A DNA stretch of 55,889 bases from Phycisphaerales bacterium (lineage in GTDB: Bacteria; Planctomycetota; Phycisphaerae; Tepidisphaerales; Tepidisphaeraceae). Made by a program: the position numbers and the translations under genes. The number at the start of each line of letters is the position of its first letter. Position 1 is the stretch's first letter. The notes beneath the pieces are model-generated. The model worked only from the letters and a program-made list of their open reading frames with translations, searched no databases and was not told where the DNA came from. Where the stretch lies: contig JAQGHM010000396.1 of assembly GCA_028291615.1 (NCBI GenBank), positions 1-55,889 on the forward strand. Direction: 5' to 3'. Shown here in pieces: positions 16,784 to 24,309 of this stretch.

Positions 16784-19051
16784 ATGCGACTGTCATCGCT
16801 CAGGTTCGTCCTTCTCGCGTGCCTCTTCGCAACCCCGGTCTCCGCCCGCGCTCAAGGCACCGCCGCCGACTACGATCGTGCTGAAAAACTGGGCCAGCGC
16901 TTCGGCGGCAAGGTGACCCATGGCAAAGTTGACGCACGCTGGAGCGCCGATGATTCCCGCCTCTGGTTCCGCAGCGACACCGGCGCCGGCACGTGGGAAT
17001 TCGTCAGCATTGACTGCGACACCGCCCAGCGCAAACCCGCCTTCGATCACGCCAAGCTCGCGGCCGCCCTCTCCAAAGCCGTGGGCAAGTTCGTCGCAGA
17101 TCGCCTGCCGCTCGACAACCTCGATCTCTCGGCCGGCGGCAAGGAGGCGGAGTTCGACACCGCCGGCGCGCATTGGAGATACGACATTTCCTCCGGCGTC
17201 CTGGAAAAATCCGGCGAAGCCAAACCGCTGTCCGCCGGCCGCAGCCGCCGCGGCGGTGGCGACGGGCAGGGTCGCACCGAATCGCGGCGCAACGTTGAGT
17301 CGCCGGATGAGAAATGGACGGTTTTCCTTCGACCCGTCCGCGGCCGGCCGGACGGGTACGATCTCGCACTCAAAGAGAAGGCCACCGGCGATGAATCAGT
17401 CCTCACCACCAACAACGGCGGCGCGGGAAAGTTTGAGACCAATGTCATCTGGTCCCCCGATTCCAAACACTTCGTTGCCCTCCACGTCACGCCCGCGGAA
17501 GACCATCCGCTCCATACCATCGAGTCGTCCCCCAAGGATCAGCTCCAGCCCAAGCTTCACACCACTCCCTACCTGAAGCCGGGCGATCGCATCGCCGTCA
17601 CCAAGCCGCACCTGTTCGACGTCGCCAGCCACGCCGAGATCGCGATTAAGGATGATCTTTTCCCGACGCCGTGGAGCATTTCTCAAGTTCGCTGGGCTAC
17701 TGATTCCGCGCGCTTCACGTTTCTCTACAACCAGCGCGGGCACCAGGTCATGCGGATCATCGCCGTCGATGCCAACACCGGCGACGCGAAACCGCTCATC
17801 GACGAAGTCGCCAGGACGTTCATCGACTACACCAACAAGGTCTTCACGCGGTATCTCGCCGATACCAATGAGATCCTATGGATGTCGGAGCGCGACGGGT
17901 GGAACCACCTTTACCTCTACGATGCCGTCACCGGCCAGGTGAAGAACCAGATCACCAAGGGAGAGTGGGTGGTTCGCGGCGTGGATCGCGTGGACGACAA
18001 GGCCCGCCAAATCTTGTTTCGCGCCGGCGGCATTGTCCCGGGGCAGGATCCCTATTACATCCACTACTGCCGCATCAACTTTGATGGCACCGGGCTGGTG
18101 ATGCTCACGCAGGGCGACGGCACGCACAAGATCGATTACTCGCCGAACGGCAAGTATTTCGTCGACACTTATTCCCGCCTCGATCTCGCGCCGGTGAGCG
18201 AGCTGCGGCGGGCCGACGACGGCAAACTGGTTTGCGAAGTCGAGCGCGCCGACACCGCTGCGCTGGCAGAAGTCGGTTGGCGAGCGCCAGAGCGCTTCGC
18301 TGCCAAAGGCCGCGACGGCGTCACCGACATCTTCGGGATCATCTATCGGCCGACGAACTTCGACGAAAACAAGAAGTACCCGATCGTCGAAGACATCTAT
18401 GCCGGGCCGCAGGGTTCTTTTGTCCCCAAGAACTTCGCGTCGTATTTTCCGCAGCAAGGGCTGGCCGAACTGGGTTTCATCGTCGTGCAGATCGACGGCA
18501 TGGGGACGAACAACCGGTCGAAGGCGTTTCATGACGTCTGCTTCAAAAATCTCGCCGACGCCGGGTTCGCCGACCGCATTCTGTGGATCAAGGCCACCGC
18601 GGCGAAGTATCCGTACATGGACGTGACGAGAGTGGGCCTTTACGGCACCAGCGCGGGCGGGCAGAGTGCGTTGGGCGGCCTCTTGTTCCACGGTGATTTC
18701 TACAAGGCCGCTGTCAGCAACTGCGGCTGTCACGACAACCGCATGGACAAGATCTGGTGGAACGAGCAATGGATGAGCTGGCCCGTTGGCCCCGAGTACG
18801 CGGCTTCGTCGAATGTCGTCAACGCGAAGAACCTGACAGGGAAGTTGCTGCTTTTCGTCGGTGAACTCGACACCAACGTCGATCCCGCCAGCACCATGCA
18901 AGTGGTCAATGCGCTGATCAAGGCCAACAAGGACTTCGACCTGGTCGTCTTCCCTGGCGCCGGTCACGGGCAGATCGGCACCTACGGGCAGCGGCGGCTG
19001 CGCGACTTCTTCGTCCGCAACCTGCTAGGCGTCGAACCGCGAAGAGGATGA
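16784..19051 (+). CDS. S9 family dipeptidyl-peptidase IV-like serine peptidase
   Basis: A 755-residue secreted peptidase. A signal peptide (FVLLACLFATPVSARA) precedes a DPPIV-type N-terminal beta-propeller and a C-terminal alpha/beta hydrolase. The catalytic triad is visible as Ser in GLYGTSAGGQSA (about 622), Asp in GELDTNVDP (about 695) and His in PGAGHG (about 727). DPPIV relatives remove dipeptides after proline or alanine; specificity here is not shown. A basic Gly-rich stretch near residues 150-165 is unusual. The ATG at 16784 follows GGAG; an upstream ATG at 16751 lacks this. Short repeats follow the stop. Confidence 0.9.
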   Translation: MRLSSLRFVLLACLFATPVSARAQGTAADYDRAEKLGQRFGGKVTHGKVDARWSADDSRLWFRSDTGAGTWEFVSIDCDTAQRKPAFDHAKLAAALSKAVGKFVADRLPLDNLDLSAGGKEAEFDTAGAHWRYDISSGVLEKSGEAKPLSAGRSRRGGGDGQGRTESRRNVESPDEKWTVFLRPVRGRPDGYDLALKEKATGDESVLTTNNGGAGKFETNVIWSPDSKHFVALHVTPAEDHPLHTIESSPKDQLQPKLHTTPYLKPGDRIAVTKPHLFDVASHAEIAIKDDLFPTPWSISQVRWATDSARFTFLYNQRGHQVMRIIAVDANTGDAKPLIDEVARTFIDYTNKVFTRYLADTNEILWMSERDGWNHLYLYDAVTGQVKNQITKGEWVVRGVDRVDDKARQILFRAGGIVPGQDPYYIHYCRINFDGTGLVMLTQGDGTHKIDYSPNGKYFVDTYSRLDLAPVSELRRADDGKLVCEVERADTAALAEVGWRAPERFAAKGRDGVTDIFGIIYRPTNFDENKKYPIVEDIYAGPQGSFVPKNFASYFPQQGLAELGFIVVQIDGMGTNNRSKAFHDVCFKNLADAGFADRILWIKATAAKYPYMDVTRVGLYGTSAGGQSALGGLLFHGDFYKAAVSNCGCHDNRMDKIWWNEQWMSWPVGPEYAASSNVVNAKNLTGKLLLFVGELDTNVDPASTMQVVNALIKANKDFDLVVFPGAGHGQIGTYGQRRLRDFFVRNLLGVEPRRG

Positions 19052-19090
19052 ACCACGAAGAACGCGGAGTTCACGAAGAAGAGCGGAGAG
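19052..19090 (+). repeat. ACCACGAAG-type low-complexity repeat, plus orientation
   Basis: AACCACGAAGAACGCGGAG then TTCACGAAGAAGAGCGG begins directly after the S9 peptidase stop. It is the start of an inverted pair with 19158-19188. Confidence 0.6.
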
Positions 19091-19123
19091 TTGTGTCAGT
19101 CAATATGACCCTCCGGCCATCCT

Positions 19124-19756
19124 CTATCTTCCATCTTCGATCTTCGTCTTCACGTTCGCTTCGTGCTCTTCGTGAGCCTCGTGGTTCCTTCGCCCCGCCG
19201 TTTGCGTCTCGGGGCTGGGGAGGCGTTTTTCGTCCGCCAGGACTTCGGCGACGTAGGATTTGATGCGCTCGTCGTTGAGGAGCTGGCTCATCAGCACGCG
19301 CCGATACGATGTGTTGCGCATCTGTTCCTTGAGCGCGTCGGTGCGCTCAGTCTTGAGCTTCTCGTTCTGGCTCATCAGCGCTTCTTCGAGCGCCTCGTTC
19401 TCCAGCAATAGGGCATACATCGCGTCGGCCTTCTTGCCGCCGGAGTTGAAGAGGCCGCCGAGGCCGGCCGCCTTTTTGCGGTAATCTTCCACTCGCGCGA
19501 TCAGGCTTTCGATCTGCTGTGCCTGGGCGGCGTTATCGGCTTTGAATTTGGCGATCTCCTGCTCGTAAAGCGTTTTGAAGCCGCGCTGAGTGGTGAAGAG
19601 TTCCTGTTCCTTCTTCTCGATCGCCTTCGAAGCCGCCATATGACCGAAGGCCCGGCCAATTCGATAGCCGAGAAACAGCACGATCACGCCTGCCGTTGCG
19701 TAAAGAACGATTTCGAGCGTGGGATGGTCGGGGAAGTGTGGCATGGTGAAACTCAT
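19124..19756 (-). CDS. Membrane-anchored coiled-coil protein with a repeat-derived C terminus
   Basis: A 210-residue protein with one N-terminal helix (EIVLYATAGVIVLFLGYRIG, residues 15-34) and a long charged helical region (about 45-165) rich in Glu, Lys, Gln and Ala, typical of a coiled coil facing the cytoplasm. Function unknown. The last 20 residues (HEAHEEHEAN and what follows) are encoded by the ACCACGAAG-type DNA repeat at 19158-19188, so the C-terminal tail seems to have been added by repeat insertion past an older stop. The gene converges on the S9 peptidase gene. Confidence 0.65.
   Translation of the reverse strand: MSFTMPHFPDHPTLEIVLYATAGVIVLFLGYRIGRAFGHMAASKAIEKKEQELFTTQRGFKTLYEQEIAKFKADNAAQAQQIESLIARVEDYRKKAAGLGGLFNSGGKKADAMYALLLENEALEEALMSQNEKLKTERTDALKEQMRNTSYRRVLMSQLLNDERIKSYVAEVLADEKRLPSPETQTAGRRNHEAHEEHEANVKTKIEDGR
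19158..19188 (-). repeat. ACCACGAAG-type low-complexity repeat, minus orientation
   Basis: On the minus strand it reads AACCACGAGG, CTCACGAAGAG, CACGAAGCG. It overlaps the 3' end of the coiled-coil gene and is inverted relative to the copy at 19052-19090. Confidence 0.6.
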
Positions 19757-19781
19757 GGTTAGCTAGCGCGGTGGGCGTGGG

Positions 19782-20057
19782 TCAGGCGGCTGCCCCTTCA
19801 ATCGTTCGCAGCAGCCGATAGGATTGCTTGCGCCGAGCAGGGTCGATTCCATGCGGCAGGTTGATTTCATAGATCGTTACTTCGGTGCCCACAGTCAGCC
19901 GGACCGTCGCGATGCCGGGTGGCATTTGCCGCGGCTCACGCACTGTGATGTCGCCGTCGCACATCTGTGCAAGTTGAAAGCGTTGCCCCCCCATTAGCAG
20001 GTCCATGCGGATGTCGGGCGAGTGGCCGTTACCAGATAAAAGTTCGGATGCGATCAT
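19782..20057 (-). CDS. Small hypothetical protein, divergent partner of a broken kinase-like gene
   Basis: A 91-residue protein with DLLMGGQRFQLAQMCDG and IATVRLTVGTEVTIYEINLP, a small beta-rich pattern. I recall similar short proteins ('G-x-x-x-x-LAQ-G') as uncharacterised. Its ATG (complement of CAT at 20055-20057) shares two bases with the ATG of the divergent gene at 20056. An internal Met at 20006 could be the real start. No function is assigned. Confidence 0.5.
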   Translation of the reverse strand: MIASELLSGNGHSPDIRMDLLMGGQRFQLAQMCDGDITVREPRQMPPGIATVRLTVGTEVTIYEINLPHGIDPARRKQSYRLLRTIEGAAA

Positions 20058-20542
20058 GGTCGATCCTGTCGTAGCGAGAATGCAGTCTTACCTGGAGCGC
20101 CGCGGAATTTCCGTAATGGGAACGCTAGGGAGCGGCAAAGACGGCTACGTTTGGCGGACCAGCAGGCACACGGCACTTAAGGTTCACGGACGTGTCGAAT
20201 CATACCGCGCGGAGCGAAAATGCGTACATCCGCTTTCAGGCCCTCGAAATTGAAGAAGTCGGGGGATTTGCTGTCCCTGTGCTCCGGGATTTCGATGATG
20301 AGCTCTTCGCGATTGAAATGGGCATTGTCGCGCCGCCCTACATCGTCGACTTCGCCTCCGCCCACCTCGACACCGCGCCCGGCTTCATCGAGGATGAGGG
20401 ACACACACTGCACGACATGATCCGTCAGCGTTTCGACGAGCGGGCGGATGAGGTTATCGGGCTGTACGAAGACCTGATCGCCAGCGCGGGGGTTTACCTG
20501 TCCGACTTTCACCGCCATAACATCAAGTTCGCCGCGGCATGA
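20056..20542 (+). pseudogene. Protein-kinase-like fold gene broken by one frameshift
   Basis: The first frame (20056-20253) encodes GTLGSGKDGYVWRTSRHTA then LKVHGRVESYRAER, like a glycine-rich loop and catalytic-lysine strand. The second (20192-20542) continues with AYIRFQALEIEEVGGFAVP, VLRDFDDELFAIEMGIVAPP and DFHRHNIKF, like the kinase hinge and catalytic loop region. Joining them needs removal of one A in the A4 run at 20217-20220, giving ESYRAERNAYIRF. Together they form one protein of about 160 residues, so either a frameshift mutation or a homopolymer sequencing error is likely. Whether it phosphorylates anything is unknown. Confidence 0.65.
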
Positions 20543-20556
20543 CGCCCTTTTACCGC

Positions 20557-20585
20557 TTGACAAAGGCTGGTTCATGTCTAACAAT
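20557..20585 (+). promoter_or_regulatory. Candidate metH promoter
   Basis: TTGACA (20557-20562), a 17-base spacer and AACAAT, about 75 bases before the metH GTG. The leader between them shows no recognisable cobalamin, SAM or SAH riboswitch. Confidence 0.5.
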
Positions 20586-20660
20586 AAATCCGGATTAACG
20601 GATGGTTCACTTTGTTTCCGTCCGCCGCTGTAACGCCTGACAAGAATCGGAAACCAAGCC

Positions 20661-23600
20661 GTGCGAAAACCTTTCCTCCAGCTCGTCCAGGAACGCGTCG
20701 TGGTGCTCGACGGGGCCATGGGCTCCAATCTTCAGACTCGCCCGCTTGACCTCAAACGGGACTGGCTGGGGCAGGAGAACATCTCCGAGGTGCTGAACTT
20801 CAGCCGCCCGGATGTGATCCAGGAGATCCACGAGGCGTTTCTCGCCGTTGGGTGCGACGCCGTTGAGACCAACACGTTTGGCGCGAACAAGATCGTGTTG
20901 GCTGAGGCCGACATGGCGGGGCGGGTGTTTGAGAACAACGTCGCTGCCGCGCAGATTGCGCGGCGGGCGTGTGAGAAGTTTGAGACGCCGGATCGTCCAC
21001 GGTACGTCGTCGGCTCGATCGGCCCGGGGACGAAGATCATCACGCTCGGCATGACCGACTGGGCGACGATGGAGGAGAGCTACTACGAACAGATCAATGG
21101 CCTGCTCGCCGGCGGCGTGGACGTGCTGCTGATCGAGACGCAGCAGGACATCCTTTGCGTGAAAAACTGCATTGTCGCTGCGCGGCGGGCGTTCAAGGAG
21201 GCTGGCCGCCGCGTGCCGATCATGGTGCAGATGTCCTTTGACCAGGACAACGGCAACCAGACGCTGACGGGTTCTGATCCGTCAGCGGTCGTCGCCACGT
21301 TTAACCCGTATGAGGAGATCGATGTCCTGGGGCTCAACTGCGCGTTTGGGCCGTATGAGGTGACGGAGTCGGTGCGCTTCATCGCGGAGAACTGGCCGCG
21401 CTACGTCAGCGCCCTCCCGAATGCTGGTTTGCCCGTCATGGTTGATGGCAAGAGCCACTTCCCGATGGGCCCGGCTGACTTTACCAAGGGGATGATGCGG
21501 TTCGTCGATGAGTTCGGCGTGAATGTCGTCGGCGGGTGCTGCGGCACGATGCCGGAGCACTTGGGCATGCTGTGCGATGCACTGGGACTCGGGACCAATC
21601 GTTCGGGGGTGAAGGTTCAGGGTGCAGGAAAGAAGGCGCGGGAACGACACGTTTCGCCCAAGCCGCAGGTCTCCTCCCTCTACAGCGCTGAAGACATCCG
21701 CCAGGACTTGTCTTATCTGATCGTAGCAGAACGAACCAACACCAACGGCAGCCGCCAGTTCAAGCGGCTTTTGCAGGAAGAGAACTGGGACGGCCTGGTT
21801 TCCATGGCCCGCGACGAGGTGCGCGAAGGATCGCACATGCTCGACGTCTGCGTCGATTTCGTCGGCCGGGACGGCGTGCGCGACATGCACGAGGTCGTCA
21901 AACGCTACGTCAACAGCGTCAACGTCCCGCTCATGCTCGACAGCACCAACCCTGCGGTAATGGAAGCCGGCCTCAAGCTCGCCGGCGGCCGCTGCATCCT
22001 CAATTCGATGAACCTCGAAGAAGGTGAGGAGAAGCTCGCCCAGATCTGCGCCCTCGCCAAGAAATATGGCGCAGCCGTAGTCGCCGGCACCATCGACGAA
22101 GACAAGCTCAACGCCATGGCGCGAACCGCCCAGCGGAAGATCGAGATCGCCAAGCGAATCCGCGACCTCGCCAACAAGAACGGCCTGCGCGATGAAGATC
22201 TGATGTTTGATCCGCTGGTGCTGCCGATCAGCACCGGCATTGAGGAAGACCGGGCCAATGCCCTGGCGACCATCGAAGGCACGCGGCTGATTTCGAAGGA
22301 GCTACCGAACTGCCACACCGTCGTCGGCCTCTCCAACGTCAGCTTCGGACTCAAGCCTGCCGCGCGCGTCGTCCTCAACAGCGCCTTTCTCCACGAGCTG
22401 CGCGAAGCCGGCCTCACGTCGGCCATCGTTCACGGCAGCAAGATCCTCCCGCAAAATCGCATCCCCGCTGAGCAGTGGAACGCCGCGATGGATCTGATTT
22501 ACGATCGACGCAAGGAAGGTTTCGATCCGCTCACGCACTTCATCGGCCTGTTCCCTGAGACCGGCGACGCCGCTGCGGCGGTGCTCTCCAAGCATCAATA
22601 CGAAGCGCTACCCATTGAGGAAAAGCTTAAGAAGCACATCATCGACGGCGAGAAGCGCAGCCTCACGATCCATCTCGACGAGGCGATGAAGACTTATAAG
22701 CCGCTGGAGATCATCAACAACATCCTCCTCGAAGGGATGAAAGTCGTCGGCGAGCTGTTTGGCTCGGGCCAGATGCAGTTGCCGTTCGTGCTGCAGTCGG
22801 CTGAGACGATGAAGGCCTCGGTCGCGCACCTCGAACCGTTCATGGAGAAGGTCGAAGGCCAGACCAAGGGCAAGATCGTGCTCGCCACCGTCAAGGGCGA
22901 CGTGCACGACATCGGCAAAAATCTCGTGGACATCATCCTGACCAACAACGGCTACACCGTCTTCAACCTCGGAATCAAACAGCCGGTGGCTGACATCATG
23001 AAGGCCGCCGTCGATAAGAATGCCGATGCCGTGGGCATGTCGGGCCTGCTCGTGAAAAGCGTCGCCGTTATGAAGGAGAACCTTGAGGAGATGAACGCCC
23101 GCGGCGTCAACATCCCCGTGCTCCTCGGTGGAGCGGCCCTCACGCGCGACTACGCCGAGGACGACCTCGCCAGCCTCTACAAGGGCCCGCTCCTCTACTG
23201 CCGCGACGCCTTCGACGGTCTGGCGATGATGGACCAAATTTCAGGCGGCACGGTCACTGCCGTTGTCGATGCGCAGCGCGCTCGCGCCAATCACCGCAAG
23301 CAGCTCCGCGCCAATGCGGTCAAGCCGTCAATCGCCGACGCTGCCAATATCCCGAAGATCTCGCAGGAAAATCCGGTGCCGGTGCCGCCGTTCTGGGGCC
23401 GCCGCGTGGTGAAAGAGAACCTTTCCCCGCGCCTGATCTTCCCGTTCATCAACCCCAACGCCCTCTTCATGGGCCAGTGGGGCTTCAAGAAGGGTGCGCT
23501 CAGCGAAGAGCAGTACGACCGCCTGATCGAAGAAACAGTGCTGCCCGTCTTCCACGCCCTTCAAAAGCGCGCCCTTGACGAAGGCTTCATCCAGCCCAAG

Positions 23601-24233
23601 GTCGTTTACGGCTACTTCCCCGTGCAATCGCACGGCGACGACCTGGTCGTCTACCACACCGAGGAATTCCAGCAGGCCAAATGCGCTTGCGGCGTCGATC
23701 ACAGCCGCAAGATCATCCCCCACGGCTCGCCGCGCGAGCACTTGCGATTCAAGTTCCCCCGGCAGCAGGGGCGGAGAAGCCTCTGCCTCGCTGATTTCTT
23801 TCGCAGCACCGAGTCGGGCGAGTACGACGTGATGGGCGTCCAGCTCGTCACCGTCGGCGACAAAGCCACGGAACTGGCCGAACAACTCCGCGCCAAAAAC
23901 GAATACCAGAACTACCTCTACCTCCACGGCTTCGGCGTGGAATCCGCCGAGGCGCTGGCCGAGTACTGGCACAAGTACATGCGCACGGAGCTAGGCTTCG
24001 CCAGCGAAGACGACCCCAGCATCAAACGGCTCTTCCAGCAAAAGTACCGCGGCAGCCGCTACAGCTTCGGCTATCCCGCCTGCCCCAACCTCGAAGACCG
24101 CGCCATGATTATGGAGCTGCTGAAACCCGAAGAGATTGGCGTGCAATTGACCGAAAACTTCATGCTGACGCCCGAGCAAAGCACCGATGCGATCGTCGCG
24201 CATCACCCGCAGGCGAAGTACTTCGACGTATAA
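20661..24233 (+). CDS. metH: Cobalamin-dependent methionine synthase
   Basis: A full-length 1190-residue MetH that transfers the methyl group of 5-methyltetrahydrofolate through cobalamin to homocysteine. The homocysteine module is complete, with zinc cysteines C227 (GLNCAFGP) and C293/C294 (GGCCGT). The pterin-binding domain follows with LIVAERTNTNGSR. The B12 cap and Rossmann domain carry DVHDIGKN around residues 747-754 with the cobalt-ligand histidine, and the C-terminal activation domain includes YSFGYPACPN. The start is GTG at 20661, with no closer ATG. Length is near that of E. coli MetH (1227). It stands alone with its own promoter. A GC-rich hairpin follows the stop. Confidence 0.97.
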   Translation: MRKPFLQLVQERVVVLDGAMGSNLQTRPLDLKRDWLGQENISEVLNFSRPDVIQEIHEAFLAVGCDAVETNTFGANKIVLAEADMAGRVFENNVAAAQIARRACEKFETPDRPRYVVGSIGPGTKIITLGMTDWATMEESYYEQINGLLAGGVDVLLIETQQDILCVKNCIVAARRAFKEAGRRVPIMVQMSFDQDNGNQTLTGSDPSAVVATFNPYEEIDVLGLNCAFGPYEVTESVRFIAENWPRYVSALPNAGLPVMVDGKSHFPMGPADFTKGMMRFVDEFGVNVVGGCCGTMPEHLGMLCDALGLGTNRSGVKVQGAGKKARERHVSPKPQVSSLYSAEDIRQDLSYLIVAERTNTNGSRQFKRLLQEENWDGLVSMARDEVREGSHMLDVCVDFVGRDGVRDMHEVVKRYVNSVNVPLMLDSTNPAVMEAGLKLAGGRCILNSMNLEEGEEKLAQICALAKKYGAAVVAGTIDEDKLNAMARTAQRKIEIAKRIRDLANKNGLRDEDLMFDPLVLPISTGIEEDRANALATIEGTRLISKELPNCHTVVGLSNVSFGLKPAARVVLNSAFLHELREAGLTSAIVHGSKILPQNRIPAEQWNAAMDLIYDRRKEGFDPLTHFIGLFPETGDAAAAVLSKHQYEALPIEEKLKKHIIDGEKRSLTIHLDEAMKTYKPLEIINNILLEGMKVVGELFGSGQMQLPFVLQSAETMKASVAHLEPFMEKVEGQTKGKIVLATVKGDVHDIGKNLVDIILTNNGYTVFNLGIKQPVADIMKAAVDKNADAVGMSGLLVKSVAVMKENLEEMNARGVNIPVLLGGAALTRDYAEDDLASLYKGPLLYCRDAFDGLAMMDQISGGTVTAVVDAQRARANHRKQLRANAVKPSIADAANIPKISQENPVPVPPFWGRRVVKENLSPRLIFPFINPNALFMGQWGFKKGALSEEQYDRLIEETVLPVFHALQKRALDEGFIQPKVVYGYFPVQSHGDDLVVYHTEEFQQAKCACGVDHSRKIIPHGSPREHLRFKFPRQQGRRSLCLADFFRSTESGEYDVMGVQLVTVGDKATELAEQLRAKNEYQNYLYLHGFGVESAEALAEYWHKYMRTELGFASEDDPSIKRLFQQKYRGSRYSFGYPACPNLEDRAMIMELLKPEEIGVQLTENFMLTPEQSTDAIVAHHPQAKYFDV

Positions 24234-24242
24234 CAAACCACG

Positions 24243-24286
24243 CCGGGGCAGAGCGCCGGGAGCTAAGCGACCAAGCGCCGCCCCGG
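24243..24286. terminator. GC-rich hairpin between convergent genes
   Basis: CCGGGGC (24243-24249) pairs with GCCCCGG (24280-24286), with an inner GCGC/GCGC pairing. It lies between the metH stop and the stop of the RTX/beta-propeller gene and could serve both. There is no T tract. Confidence 0.4.
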
Positions 24287-24309
24287 ATTCCTACGAACCT
24301 CAAACACCG

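Noticed and set aside
20586..20660. Cobalamin or SAM/SAH riboswitch in the metH leader
   Set aside because: The leader is only about 75 bases and lacks a B12-box or SAM-type core that I could recognise.
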